Below are positions 10,301 to 20,080 of a stretch of DNA of 64,000 nucleotides, piece after piece. Both the position numbers and the translations under genes were made by a program. The DNA comes from Ctena decussata (Eukaryota > Mollusca > Bivalvia > Lucinida > Lucinidae), in NCBI GenBank assembly GCA_963989385.1, contig OZ022502.1, forward strand, positions 14,619,001 to 14,683,000. The letters run 5' to 3'. How positions within the stretch are numbered: the stretch's first letter is position 1; the number at the start of each line of letters is the position of its first letter. The notes beneath the pieces were generated by a model, which ran no database searches, had not been told where the DNA came from, and saw nothing but the letters and a program-made list of their open reading frames with translations.

Positions 10301-11696
10301 GTCTATCTGTTATATATTTTTTTCAGATTCGTGTAAATGCAGTTAATCCGACGATCACAATGACAAAGCTAGCAATCGACATATATGGAATAGATGACCC
10401 TGTGAAGGCCCAACCATTTATAAATAAAATCCCCCTCGGGCGCTTAGGCGGTAAGTGCCCTTTCTCAAACAGGCTTGTACGCATGCGCAGTCTACTAACA
10501 GCATATGCAGTTGTACCAGACAAGCATTCAACCTTGTAAATTATAAAACGAAAATTAGGAAAACTTTACAGGCCATAGAAAATCTTTTTTTCTGTGAATT
10601 CACACAGCTGCTGCACCTCTGTTTTGGGATCCATGTCTGAGTATGTAAAATATTTCGGACTTGTCAATGAGTTGTCATGTTTCTTATACTGTGACCACTT
10701 AAACATAACTGCACACACATGTAACTAGCTGGGACATGGATACAAACTGTGACAATGGGATTTACGTGCTTATTACTTTGCTAGTTACATGTACATTCTA
10801 GGCCCCAGTTATTTTTAATATTACCGAAACAGTGTAGAACAGTAACATCCTAAAATACTTAAATCTAAAACTGAAACTTAATTTTACTACCCGTTTTATC
10901 CATTGACTCTTTAATCCTAATGTTGGGAAAGCTGTGCCCGAGCAATCAGTGTAGACCTAAATCAAACTGCACATAAAATCAGCTGTCGGATCAAAGTATA
11001 CGATGCTGCCTTTGTAACACATCTGCTAGAGAGTGAGTTCTGATTAACGCCCAGCAACAGAAATGTCTTACGCAGCTCAAAGTTTTACCCGGTTTGTGGA
11101 GAGAGAAATAGAGCCTGCGAACCCTGGCCCCTAGGTTATAAACCTTTTTTCGTGCTCAACTCAGCTGAGCATGAAATTTTCTCTGCTGATAAATATGAAA
11201 ATGCCAACTAATGTTGGCATTTTTATATTCATAAGCAGAGAAAATGTCATACTCAGCCAAACTGAGCAGGAAAACAACTGTACTTATGAACAATTTGTTA
11301 ATTATAACCAGGTAAAATTTCATGCTCAACTCAGCTGAGCATGAAAAAAGTTTTATAACCTTGGGGCCTGGATTGATAGCCTAATGCATTACAACTAGAC
11401 CGCCGCCGCTCCTCACATGAACTCAGCTTAGTTAGTTGACCCATGACTCCAGCGGACACACAAAGTTGAATCAACATTGAATCAACGTTGATTCAATGTC
11501 ATGACGTTGGACCAACGTCGATTCAATGCTGATTCAACGCTGTGTGTCTGCTGGGACGATATCAATTCCATGTTTCCGTATATTTACAGTGATAGACGAT
11601 ATGGTGAATGCTACTCTGTTTCTGCTCAGTGACAAAGCCGACATGATAAACGGCATAACGATGCCAGTTGACGGAGGAATGACCGCAATACTTTAG
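4342..11696 (+). CDS. DCXR-like: L-xylulose/dicarbonyl reductase-like SDR, seven coding exons
   Basis: The exons are 4342-4393, 5580-5677, 7564-7718, 8528-8570, 9026-9190, 10327-10450 and 11590-11696. All introns are GT..AG and the frame is continuous from ATG to TAG, giving 247 residues (human DCXR has 244). The protein is a classical short-chain dehydrogenase with a Rossmann fold. TGAGKGIG lies at 13-20, the SRTQ segment with Arg39/Thr40 (associated with NADPH use) at 38-41, and NNAA at 82-85. Asn107, Ser136 and Lys153 match the human numbering exactly. Family members reduce L-xylulose and alpha-dicarbonyls with NADPH in the cytosol. Residue 149, the catalytic Tyr of the family, is encoded as ATG (Met), so activity is doubtful. 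The start has A at -3 and G at +4. Identity as a DCXR-family SDR is firm; the enzymatic role is inferred and may be lost. Confidence 0.93.
4412..4554. repeat. Foldback element in intron 1
   Basis: The ends are GAGGTTATA and TATAACCTCGAACCCTGGTT. The inner arms CACACTGATTGGCTGCT / AGCAGCCAATCAGTGTG form a strong central hairpin. It begins about 19 bp after the exon 1 donor. The end motif resembles the element at 11123-11371. Confidence 0.75.
4945..5075. repeat. Short dispersed repeat with GAATTTGCTCC...GGAGCAAATTT hairpin
   Basis: GAATTTGCTCCTCTTGGAGC forms the central palindrome, flanked by an ACTCTTAAAGG block and a CTATGTCGTCCAGG block. Similar blocks occur at about 6040-6270, 33000-33060, 35850-35960, 52190-52345 and 52880-53000. 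Confidence 0.55.
5090..5464. repeat. Pair of adjacent foldback elements in intron 1
   Basis: At 5105-5215, TTGCGACAGTATATTCTGCG and its inverse form a hairpin inside ACGCGACGTC / GACGTTTGG arms. Related sequence is at 41395-41525 and 51120-51320. At 5301-5464, GGATAACTATATTGAAAATT and GTCATTTGGGGAGGTAAATC pair with inverted copies, and the centre is a GCTCCGCTGGCGCG region. A related fragment lies at 41250-41340. Confidence 0.7.
5580..5677 (+). CDS. DCXR-like exon 2
   Basis: Codes the end of codon 18 through residue 50. It completes the glycine-rich loop (GIGRG) and contains the ISRTQKDLDSL segment, whose Arg39/Thr40 fit NADPH preference. The acceptor is TTCTTAG|GA and the donor is GAACAG|GTAAAT. 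Confidence 0.93.
6290..6512 (-). mobile_element. tRNA-headed SINE in intron 2, copy 2
   Basis: Read on the minus strand, the head AGCCCCGGTAGCTCAGTGGG and the GGGTTCGAGCCCC B box are well preserved. The body has GTAAACGGGGTTCCATCGCA, and the 3' tail is a (CCAT)n run at 6290-6330. The head abuts the left end of a GCCGCGACACGA MITE at 6514. Confidence 0.9.
6514..6747. repeat. GCCGCGACACGA foldback MITE, copy in intron 2
   Basis: The left end CGCCGCGACACGAGAAAACC and right end CTCGTGTCGCTGCTCA bracket internal arms with CAGATCGGCCTGGGCATCCG and its inverse. Same family as 50362-50599. Confidence 0.85.
6950..7460. repeat. Probable diverged foldback element in intron 2
   Basis: GGCCAATTCCGTGAA (about 7010-7025) is the inverse of TTCACGGAATTGGCC (about 7358-7372), and GCAATCGGAGC pairs with GCTCCGATTGC near 7431-7441. 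The open frame at 7066-7479 lies within it and is rejected as a gene. Confidence 0.5.
7564..7718 (+). CDS. DCXR-like exon 3
   Basis: Codes residues 51-101 and two bases of codon 102. It has the VPSMETHCLDLTDW segment and the structural NNAA motif (82-85) that follows beta-4. The acceptor is GTCGCAG|GTA and the donor is GACAG|GTATAT. Confidence 0.93.
7837..8058. repeat. Foldback MITE, GGGGCCGTATT family, copy 2 (intron 3)
   Basis: A palindrome with GGGGCCGTATTCATAAAG and CTTTTGAATACGGCCCC-like ends and a CTCTGGAGGA...TCCTCCAGAG centre. The same arms occur as at 575-778. Confidence 0.85.
8528..8570 (+). CDS. DCXR-like exon 4
   Basis: A 43-bp exon coding the last base of codon 102 and residues 103-116 (VFALNFNAIFNVTQ). 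It carries the catalytic-tetrad Asn107. The acceptor is TTTTCAG|AGT and the donor is ACGCAG|GTATGA. Confidence 0.92.
8630..9020. other. Intron 4, no recognised content
   Basis: AT-rich intron sequence ending in a good polypyrimidine tract and acceptor at 9010-9025. No repeat or RNA gene was recognised. Confidence 0.5.
9026..9190 (+). CDS. DCXR-like exon 5 (catalytic exon, Tyr149 replaced by Met)
   Basis: Codes residues 117-171. Ser135/Ser136 lie in VMMSSVLS. The expected YxxxK motif reads MCCTK: Met149 (ATG at 9122-9124) and Lys153. LELGPHK is standard for the family. The exon is exactly 55 codons with both junctions in phase 0. Confidence 0.94.
9281..9519. repeat. GCCGCGACACGA foldback MITE, copy in intron 5
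   Basis: The left end TGAACCGCGACACGATAAAA and right end TTTTCTCGTGTTGCGGCTCA are present. Internal arms and the AGCTAAGGGTCTAACCTACC centre are preserved. Confidence 0.85.
9530..10320. other. Remainder of intron 5
   Basis: Contains a pyrimidine-rich TTTCTTTTC tract (9535-9570) and no recognised gene or repeat. Short open frames on both strands look random. Confidence 0.45.
10327..10450 (+). CDS. DCXR-like exon 6
   Basis: Codes residues 172-212 and one base of codon 213. It begins IRVNAVNPT, the SDR segment after the active-site helix that contacts the cofactor nicotinamide. It ends KIPLGRLG. The acceptor is TTTTCAG|ATT and the donor is GGCG|GTAAGT. Confidence 0.93.
11123..11371. repeat. 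Foldback element in intron 6
   Basis: The ends are CCTGGCCCCTAGGTTATAAA and TTTATAACCTTGGGGCCTGG. The inner arms TTTCATGCTCAACTCAGCTG and GAGCATGAAA recur in both orientations, and the centre is CAACTAATGTTGG. Confidence 0.75.
11449..11554. repeat. 106-bp palindromic MITE with CCAGCGGACACACA ends
   Basis: CCAGCGGACACACAAAGTTG pairs with CAACGCTGTGTGTCTGCTGG. The inside is a series of TTGAATCAACGTTGATTCAA palindromes. It lies 35 bp upstream of exon 7. Confidence 0.8.
11590..11696 (+). CDS. DCXR-like exon 7 and stop
   Basis: Codes the last two bases of codon 213 to residue 247, then TAG at 11694-11696. NATLFLLSDKADMINGITM followed by PVDGG is the standard SDR C-terminus. The first AATAAA downstream is at 12209-12214, so the 3' end is uncertain. 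Confidence 0.93.
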
Positions 11697-11840
11697 AACA
11701 TGTACTTTTATAACATTCTACTAATGGTTGGAAGTGTTGAGCATTTGTTGCGGCCCGCGGTCAATGTTTAAAACCGACAAGAGGCGGTTTTCATCATCAA
11801 CCGAGGCTCATAACAGACGGAAACACCCAAAGGAGTGGTT

Positions 11841-11843
<3 letters not shown>

Positions 11844-11873
<30 letters not shown>
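11844..11873. repeat. T30 homopolymer
   Basis: An uninterrupted T run 150 bp after the DCXR-like stop. It could be the poly(A) end of a minus-strand insertion. No body was identified. Confidence 0.9.
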
Positions 11874-11875
<2 letters not shown>

Positions 11876-11879
11876 CTCA

Positions 11880-12500
11880 TTTTTTAATATACTTTCAACT
11901 CCCTATTGTGTTCATTATACTCGAAACTTCTGTGCATCTTGTTCCTATATAAGAGAGACAGTACCATAAATACATGCATCAACTTATTGCTGGTCAAGTG
12001 TCAAAGCTAACTACATTTGTATGTATTGCTTTAGGTTTAATCCAGCTCTGACGTAGAACAACAGTTTTTAAAACTCATTTTGGCTTATTAAGTACTTGTC
12101 AAAATAGTTTCGGTAACTGCTTTTAGAACCACGTGCATATCTAGACTAGGGAGTTTCCTATCTCTTCTAAACAGAGGGGACAATGACGGGGCTACACTAT
12201 ATACAGCGAATAAATCCAGCTGCTATTGGCGACGAGTTTATTATAATGGACTACACTGTTCGACCACATCAGGCAAGGATTATCCAACACTACCTGGAGG
12301 ATGAGCCAATCGAGCAAATGAGCAATTAGATTTACCAGTAAATTCACCGGGCAGCAGTCTTTTCGGGTATTTCTGGAACATGCTGCAGGTAGCCCGTGAA
12401 GCTAGGGATGCAACAGTTTCGGTTCCATGTGCAATGAAATGAACTTTTTTCTTTTTTTTTCATCGGCGTTTAAGATAAAAATGAATTTTGTTTTTATTAC
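11880..12500. other. 3' flank of the DCXR-like gene
   Basis: Probable 3' UTR and intergenic sequence. The first canonical AATAAA is at 12209-12214. No other gene was seen. Confidence 0.4.
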
Positions 12501-12503
12501 GGT

Positions 12504-12700
12504 AGAGTCGGGTAACTTTGGACAGCGGATAAATTCGGACATACCATTGCAAACAGTGAAAATCCAGATGAGACCTCTCAACAGGATTTGTACTGTTTGC
12601 CCATATTGATTTTATTTTAATTCTAAACAACTGATATATTAAGGCAACAATGCCACTGTCCGAATTTACCCGTTGTCCGAATTTACCCGACTTTACCCCA
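12504..12700. repeat. TIR element, GAGTCGGGTAACTTTGGACA family
   Basis: The left end GTCGGGTAACTTTGGACAGC and right end GTCCGAATTTACCCGAC are inverted. Both inner sides carry AACAGTGAAAATCCAGATGA-like sequence. A shorter palindromic relative is at 51764-51960. Confidence 0.65.
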
Positions 12701-12709
12701 ATGTCTTGC

Positions 12710-13219
12710 TATGAGCATACGGATAGACTGGAATTGTTTCTTAGAATTTTTTAAGTAGTATACTATGATCATACTTATCCTGTTGCGGTAGGTCAAATGT
12801 AGTCTGAAATCTTGGCTGCTTCCAGAAAGATCCATCATGTTTAATTTCCCATCGTGCATGACCAGTGAAAGTTACAGATCATTAACTTTGATGACAAAAT
12901 TGATGCCCAGCTCAGATTTCGCGACAGTGTCATTAATGAAGCTTGATTTATGCTTCCAATGGGAATCTGATCTGTGAATTTAATGGATAATGCCAACATT
13001 AGGGATGTTCTATATAACTTTATGCCAGTGTTTTTCCATGGCATATATTTCAACAAATGCAATCATGGTAATGCAATATCGAAATTTAGTAGTTTTTTCC
13101 ATAACTGATTGTTGAAAAGCAGAATAGATCAAACGAATCGACATCAGTTTCTGTAGAACCGAGCTCCCAACACACGTAAACTGACGTAAAGACTTAAGGG
13201 ATATACTAGATAGAGAGCA
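12710..13219. other. Unassigned intergenic sequence
   Basis: No gene or repeat recognised. Confidence 0.4.
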
Positions 13220-13462
13220 TATGCGTAGCTAGGGGCTATTAAGCAGTACGCAAAATCATGTTTTATACTCATTAAGGGCAATAATAGGGGGTCATGTCGC
13301 TAAGATGTTTCAAATTTTCGTGTCTGGTGGCAGTTAGTATTAAAATTATGCCCAGTAAACAACATTTCAGCATGAAAATACGCATGTGTGTGTTGAAATT
13401 TTGTCAGTTTGACAAAATTTCAATACGCACCTGCGTATTTGCGTATAGGTAGCTACGCCACT
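13220..13462. repeat. Foldback element with GCGTAGCTA ends
   Basis: GCGTAGCTAGG at the left is mirrored by GGTAGCTACGCC at the right. The centre is GAAATTTTGTCAGTTTGACA plus its inverse, flanked by ATACGCATGTG / CACCTGCGTAT. Confidence 0.6.
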
Positions 13463-13489
13463 GGAGAGCGTTTTTCAGTCGTTGGCTGA

Positions 13490-13563
13490 CCCAGTGGGTC
13501 TGGAGCCAGCGACCTTGGGCATCATAGCCGAGCGCCTCTAACTACTCGAGCACTCGCCTCTGT
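13490..13563 (-). mobile_element. tRNA-like SINE head remnant
   Basis: Read on the minus strand, GGCGAGTGCTCGAGTAGTTA and CAAGGTCGCTGGCTCCAGAC resemble tRNA A- and B-box regions like those of the SINE at 13760-13907. It is too degraded to be a tRNA gene. Confidence 0.4.
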
Positions 13564-13759
13564 TTCCAATTACTATTATTCAGAATTATGGGATGTTCAC
13601 AAAGCCAAAGATATTTAGCTTAATTATACCAAATTATGCAGCAAGATTTTATGCGTAAAAGGTAAAGTTTTTTCATAGCCTAGTAGCCATTGGGGCACTG
13701 GAGGCTAGAGGCCCACTGTTTTTTGGGTACAACATATGAAAGGCGGAGCTCATCGCTCT

Positions 13760-13907
13760 CCTTTCGCTATTTACCTTTCCCTGATTCGTAACAGGTACCC
13801 ATTTACTGCTGACAGAGAGACTTTTCCAGTCGTCGTACGGCCGAACCCGGGTTCGAACTCACGATCTTCTGGTGAATCGAGTTACTCGAGCACTCGACCA
13901 TGGCGCC
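13760..13907 (-). mobile_element. tRNA-Ser-like SINE
   Basis: On the minus strand the head GGCGCCATGGTCGAGTGCTC and the B box GAGTTCGAACCCGGGTTC are tRNA-like. The body (AAAGTCTCTCTGTCAGCAGT, then GGGTACCTGTTACGAATCAG) continues past where a tRNA would end. It is a SINE family different from the GGAGCCCCGG one. Confidence 0.7.
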
Positions 13908-14418
13908 TTTCATTGCACACGACAGTCAGAAAATATTTGCTGTACGTGTATAAGATTTTGGAGCGGGTTTCACCCGTGAATGGAGAGGGATTGGGGTGAG
14001 AAGTCGTTTTCCGGACAAAACTGTGGCGGATGACAATAACGCCTGAGAAATCACATAATGTCAAAATCTTACGATCTTTATACCAAATATTTCGGGCATT
14101 GAAAAAGGAGACTTTTACACCGTTCGTAATTTCTTTCACTGATTCTGATGAGCCCTTTTCAGAAAGAAAAGCAAACTGAAGAGTATAGCAAATAGAAGAG
14201 ATAGCCAAAATGACAAGTCACCGGTAAATACAACGTTAGATCCAGAATCCAATGGTATTCAATTCTCAGTTTTACCTGACAGTATATGTTCCATGTACAG
14301 CAAACTAAGACGCAGTTGCCTTTTTCTTACATTTGTCATTTGCCAACTGTAACAAAATTAGACAGTCTCGCTTCATTTAAATAAAAAAAATAAAATAAGA
14401 AAATGGAGAATGCCTATA

Positions 14419-14656
14419 TGAGCCGCGACACGACAAAACCAACAATGTGGTTGTGCGCCCAGCGCAGACTCAGATCAGCCTGGGCATCCGCCTAGTCTGA
14501 TCAGAGTCTTCGCTGTCCGCATGGAGGTAGCTTAGACACTTAGCTACCCTTTGAGCACTGAACAAAGAGTCTGGTGAAACTAGGCGGCTGCCCAGGCTGA
14601 TCTGAGTCTGCGCTGGGCACACTACCACATTGTTGGTTTTCTCGTGTCGCGGCTCA
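14419..14656. repeat. GCCGCGACACGA foldback MITE, well preserved
   Basis: The ends TGAGCCGCGACACGACAAAA and TTTTCTCGTGTCGCGGCTCA are nearly perfect. The arms contain CAGATCAGCCTGGGCATCCG and its inverse, and the centre is GGTAGCTTAGAC. Confidence 0.9.
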
Positions 14657-14888
14657 TATTTAGTTCAGACATTACATGAATGGCGCCCCTATTGTAGTGC
14701 CTATTTAATACTTTACAATTTGCTTACGTAATCATCTCTGTTGTTAAACTTACTAAATGTTTGCAAACTATTTCAAGCAGTTTTGTGCAGATAAACATAT
14801 AGTTTGGTTATTCACAGATCTGTTTATTTCTCTTTTAATGTATTTGTCATATGTACTTGTTTATGCTAGACAGATTGTAAACTGTGTA

Positions 14889-15309
14889 AGGGCGCGTTTA
14901 CACGACCAAAGTTTCTATGACAAAGTAGGTTTGTCACAGAAAAATTTGCTCGTGTAAATGCCAAAATATGACAATGTTTCTTTGACAAATAAATATGTTA
15001 AAGTTTGATAAATTAAATTTGTCCGTGTAAACGGAGAACCTTGCTAAAGATTATGTAACAAAGAACAATGCTACAAGCGTGGAAAATGTGACAAAGATTT
15101 TGTTTCATCGCTGCAGGTAACTTTGACGAATAATATTTGGTCGTGTGAACACTGCAGCAAATATTTCATTGCCAAAGTTTATGTGACAAAGATTCTATGG
15201 CACATTTTCTTTAACAAATAATTTGCTCCGTGTAAACGCAAAATGTTTGTCATACTTTCTTTGTTAAAGTTTCTGTGACATAGAAACTTTGCTCGTGTAA
15301 ACGCGCCCT
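14889..15309. repeat. 421-bp Harbinger-like MITE with TAA flanks
   Basis: The TIRs are GGGCGCGTTTACACGACCAA and the inverse ending TCGTGTAAACGCGCCC. TAA flanks both ends, which fits the 3-bp target duplication of PIF/Harbinger elements. Inside, CGTGTAAACG and TTTGTGACAAAG-like motifs recur in both orientations, so the interior is itself built of short inverted units. No transposase is present. Confidence 0.75.
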
Positions 15310-15607
15310 AAATGCTGAATAAACTGTATTGTATATATTGTATTACCATACTACTTTTCATAGAATTCAGTTAATCCCAGTTTGCAAACACAAACGCCTC
15401 AAGAACAATATTGATGTTCTGCAATAAAATGCAGATTTCATTTATACCGGCATGCATTGTGTGACTTGACCAGAACAGACCGTCGACAATATTCGGCAAG
15501 TTTACGATAAATTGAAACCAATACTCGAGTGATTCAGGACGATATAAACGTTCCTATATCTTACCTGATAGCTATAAGTTTATAATATCTGATTGATGTT
15601 AGTCATT

Positions 15608-15760
15608 TAAGAATGAAATTTGATTTTTCAGCGTTCATCGTGTAATGACGCCAGTGGGCGGAGCTAAAATTCCATGAAGCGCGAAGCGCTTCTTGTAGAA
15701 TTTTAACGACGACCACTGGGCTTCTGAACGCTGGAAAATCAAATTTTTATTCTTATATTT
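15608..15760. repeat. Palindromic MITE, AAGAATGAAATTTGATTTTT ends
   Basis: AAATTTGATTTTTCAGCGTT pairs with AACGCTGGAAAATCAAATTT. The inner arms CCAGTGGGCGG and CCACTGGG flank a GAAGCGCGAAGCGCTTC centre. Confidence 0.75.
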
Positions 15761-15960
15761 ACACTTTATTTTTAAACCCTTCCTGTGCTGTTTCAGTGGT
15801 AATTTAATGTAGAATACGCAAAACATACGTCGAAGAAAAGACAGAAACGACGCTTTCGGCCATAATGTTAAACAGCCGTCGCCATAACGTGGCGTCAATC
15901 GAACGTTACGTGGACTAATCAAGACGTTTGATGATCTTAGACGTCGCTTGACGACAACGT

Positions 15961-17690
15961 CACATGATCAACTGTCGTTCATCGATGTATGAAGTCAGTT
16001 GCTCTATACGGTTTACCTATGGAAAGTCAATGGCAAGTGTGAATATATATACATAATTGAGGTCATGCGCTGTCAACAGGGGATGATAACATACGCGAAA
16101 CAGCAATTTTTATGCATAAATTGTTAGGGTTAGCGGAACGAAATCAAATGATGTGCTCGGAAATTCTCTTTTTATTTTCATAGGAACCTCATGTCTGGCA
16201 GTGAACGACAGTCACTGTGAGATGACCCAAGGCTGTATGTGTGTGGGGGCCTTGAAATTATGTGTTCAGCAATTCCGTATGTTTGCATTCTTATAAGGAC
16301 CTTAAAATAACCATCATGTCTGGCCAGCGAATAACACTGGCTACTAACCTTTTGTGACACAATTGATGCTTACTAAGAAAGAGTCATTAACTGTTGAAAC
16401 GCAACTCCAAGGAGTAGGGATATAATCAAGCCCATAGCAACGAATTTTTGTTCGAAATTATCGCCATCAAAATGGCTATCGATGAACCCCTCTGTATTTT
16501 CAAGCCACCATGCAGATTAATCAAATTGCCTCGCAGGTTGATATTTTAAAAGCACTACTCTGACGTCCATTATAGAATATTTCTGTTAAAATAATTCCAA
16601 GTCATTCTTTCCCGGCTGTGTAGTTATTAACGAAACAGTGCCCTTTACTTCAACATCAAACATGTGAACAAATATCACGATTTACTACTTATTCGCTTTT
16701 CTCCAATTCACAGACCTATGCCATGAAAAACGTTAAAAAATAATCTATTAATATGTTCAATTTCAGAAAATTTGGTTTTGGAACATTTCAAAATTGCAAA
16801 ATAACATATGGGTATCCAGTTTGTAAACAAACCAAAAATTTTCAAAATGGCGTCGAAATCAGGCTTCATTGCCAAACTAACAAACTCGCAAATCGGCCTG
16901 TTCGTAGTCACGACCCTTATTGAAAAACATATGACATCCAGCGGCCTCCAGATTTGCATCTAACACTCTAAGTTACCAAATATGGTGAAGTGCGGGAAGG
17001 TTTTCACTTTTTTTCTTATTTTCTGAGGATCAGAAAGTTTACGGGTGATAAGATGAACATCTTGCATTTGTGCATTCTAGTTTGGATTTTTGATGGTAGT
17101 GTTTATTTTCATGCTCATTTTGCTGTTGGTTGAATAAGTATACAAAGTACGTGCGTATTTTAACAGTTCCTCACACGTCTGCTGTTTTCAACTTTCAAGC
17201 AGACTGTTTAGATACTCTCTCAATGGTCTTAATAATTATTCAGGGTATGGAATTTGCCGAAGTTGAGCGATTTATATACAGTTTAAGTATATGTACAGTA
17301 TTATGGCTGCTTTTGTGCCACGCACCAAACGTAGGATGGCACGTACATGTAGCAAGCCTCCAACTTTCCCCTCACCTCCCCCCCCCCCTCGCCCACCCAC
17401 CCACTCACCCACGCACGTCGACACCCTTTTAAGGTTCATCGTCGAACTTCGTAGTCGCCAGATTATTTCAGAATGGAAAGATATTCTTGCAAACCAATCA
17501 GCCAGTCAGGGTTTTGCTGTTAGCTTATATAAACCGCCTTTAATTTTGAAACAGTCGTCAGACTAAGAAGTTTTTTGCTGTTGTCACATGCGACAAGAGT
17601 CCGTTTTCAAATTAAAAAAGAATATTCTTTCAAGAATCTAAATGTTATAAATCTCAGTGTGTGTAACAACAATGTAGCCAAAAAATCTAT
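15961..17690. other. Unassigned intergenic sequence
   Basis: No gene recognised. A C-rich, proline-like patch at 17370-17415 is low-complexity. The sequences at 16180-16350 contain two related CATGTCTGGC blocks (a possible decayed duplication). Confidence 0.35.
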
Positions 17691-17696
17691 TGAATT

Positions 17697-17717
17697 GGGG
17701 GGGGGGGGGGGGGGGGG
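17697..17717. repeat. G21 homopolymer
   Basis: An uninterrupted run of ~21 G. It could fold as a G-quadruplex and is a likely site of assembly length error. Confidence 0.9.
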
Positions 17718-17719
17718 TA

Positions 17720-18960
17720 GTGCGGGAGAGAGCACGCCAGGAAAGCAACGAATGTTCATCACTACAGGCATCATTCATGACTAAATTCATATTATATTAA
17801 TGTATAACAACACATCTTCGTCTCATTTGTAGAGATATCTGTGATGAAATAGGAATTCGTTAGTCTAAACATGATGTAGTAAGTGCTGCTCGCCCCCACC
17901 CCCGCAACCTCCTTCCATCTCCGCCCGGCTTGTTTCTTGTTTCTTTCTCACTTATGTATATGTCACCGGTAATTGTTGAGCAAATTATAAAATCCGATTG
18001 TAAATTCTTTCGAAAACTAGACAAACAAAATGACAAGAAAAAAATAACGCTCTTTCTTCGTACCCGTTTCTACTGAAATTATCTGGTTAAATTCATGTTC
18101 GATGTATTATCCGTTTATATGGCATGCCGGCTGCCAATAGCTCTAGATAATATGAATACGTCGTTTTTTCATCGATGACGTCACAACAAAGTGACCTAGT
18201 AAATTATTTGACAGATAACAGATGACTGTTTGAAAGATAAAGTTTGAAAAGGATATTATTGTCATAAATTGGAGTGCCAGGTAAAATTTGTACAATGCCA
18301 ATCAGGCCAGCAGTCAGGTGAGGTACGTTCTACCAGTTTGTAGTCTGCTTTAGCTCACTAACTCCGTACTTTTTCTCCTCTTCAAGTTTTTTTAGCAATC
18401 TGAGCTAATGTTTGACAACCTGTTGACCTTAATTTTCTGTCTAAATTGTGGCTGTCCGGCAAGTATTGCTGGTGTTCATATCACGTGCAAGACCATTTCT
18501 TGAGCGTTAAAACCACAGATGTCATCTATCATTTTGCAATTCAAAAATGTTTCAAAACGATATTGCTTGAAATTTCACATGCACAAAGAAGAAATAATAA
18601 AGTTTTCGATGGCATGGGTGTGCGCATTGGCGAAAGTCCCAGCTTTCTTAAAATCATGTTTTATGTTGATGCAAGTTTTCGGTAAAACCAAGATGGTGTA
18701 TTGTACTTTGACGGTGAATATTGTAGCATTTCGAGCAATTTTGGCCCCCAATTTTGTTTAGAAAGCCTGCTTAATACTAGTTAGCAAAGCAATTTCATGT
18801 GTTGAATCCTTTTGATATAGTCAGTGCCTCTGAATACATTTGAGAATAATGGGAAATTTCGTCAAGAACCATGTTCGCCATTTTAAGGGCCTATTTTGCA
18901 TGTGGAAGGATCCACCGTTATAAATACAATCACCGTTTTTCGAGGGTTTGCGTTCCAACT
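17720..18960. other. Unassigned intergenic sequence
   Basis: No supported gene. The open frames at 18446-18761 overlap each other in two frames and show no protein motif. Confidence 0.35.
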
Positions 18961-20080
18961 GTAATTATCCCCTCGCACCACGAAGTGTCGAGGGGATATA
19001 GGTTTTGTCCCGTACGTAAGTATGTACGTGTACTTACGTATGTGTTCACCTTTTGTCATCACTCTAGCGCCTACATTTCTCAACGGATTTTAAAATAACT
19101 TCACACAAATGTAGTGCATGACAATATCTGGAGGCAGTTTGACTTTCAGGGTGCTGCGTCCAAGGTCAAGGTTTATTATTTTTTAGAAAAACATTGTCAG
19201 CACTCTAGCGCCTACATTTCTCAATGGATTTTAAAATAACTTCACATAAATGTAGGGCATGACAATATCTCGAGCAAATTTGACTTTCAGGGTGCTGCGC
19301 CCAAGGTCAAGGTCAATGTGACTATTTTTAGAAAAACGTCAGCGCTCTAGCGCCTACATTTCTCAACGGATTTTAAAATAACTTCACACAAATGTAGGGC
19401 ATGACAATATCTCAAGCAAATTTGACTTTCAAGGTGCTGCGCTTAAGGTCAAGGTCACTGTGGCTATTTTTAGAAATACATTGTCATCGCTCTAGCGCCT
19501 ACATTTATCCATGGATTTTAAAATAACTTCACATAAATGTAGGGCATGACAATATCTCAAGCAAGTTTGACTTTCAGGGTGCTGCGCCCAAGATCAAGGT
19601 CACTGTGGCTATTTTTGGAAATACTTTGTCAGCGCTCTAGCGCCTACATTTCTCAATGGATTTTAAAATAACCTCACACAAATGTAGGGCATGCCAATAT
19701 CTCAAGCAAGTTCGTCTTTCAGGGTGCTGCGTCCAAGGTCAAGGTCACTGTAGCTATTTTTAGAAAAAACTTTATCAGCGCTCTAGCGCCTATATGTCTC
19801 AATGGATTTTAAAATTACTTCACACAGATGTAGGGTATGACAATATCTCGAGCAAGTTCGACTTTCAGGGTGCTGGGCTCAAGTCAAGGTCACTGTGGTT
19901 GTTTTTAGAAAAACTTTGTCATCGCTCTAGCGCCTACATTTCTCCATGCATTTTAAAATAACTTCACACAAATGTAGGGTATGACAATATCTCGAGCAAG
20001 TTCGACTTTCAGGGTGCTGGGCTCAAAGTCAAGGTCACTGTGGTTTTGTGCGAGGGGATTTGTATCGCCTGCGATGCCTT
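18961..20080. mobile_element. Hairpin-headed element with seven ~144-bp tandem units
   Basis: The head hairpin CCCCTCG...CGAGGGG lies at 18969-18995. Seven units follow, beginning with CTCTAGCGCCTACATTT near 19061, 19202, 19343, 19489, 19633, 19779 and 19923 (periods 141-146). Each unit contains TGACTTTCAGGGTGCTGCG and AAGGTCAAGGTCAC. The array is closed by an inverted piece of the head (CGAGGGGAT at 20051) and a small terminal hairpin ATCGCCTGCGAT (20064-20075). The architecture resembles the tandem-repeat-bearing non-autonomous Helitron/Helentron-like elements reported from bivalves; that assignment is inference. Confidence 0.8.

Noticed and set aside
17291..17566. Proline-rich protein frame
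   Set aside because: The proline run comes from a C-rich low-complexity tract readable in two frames. No further support.
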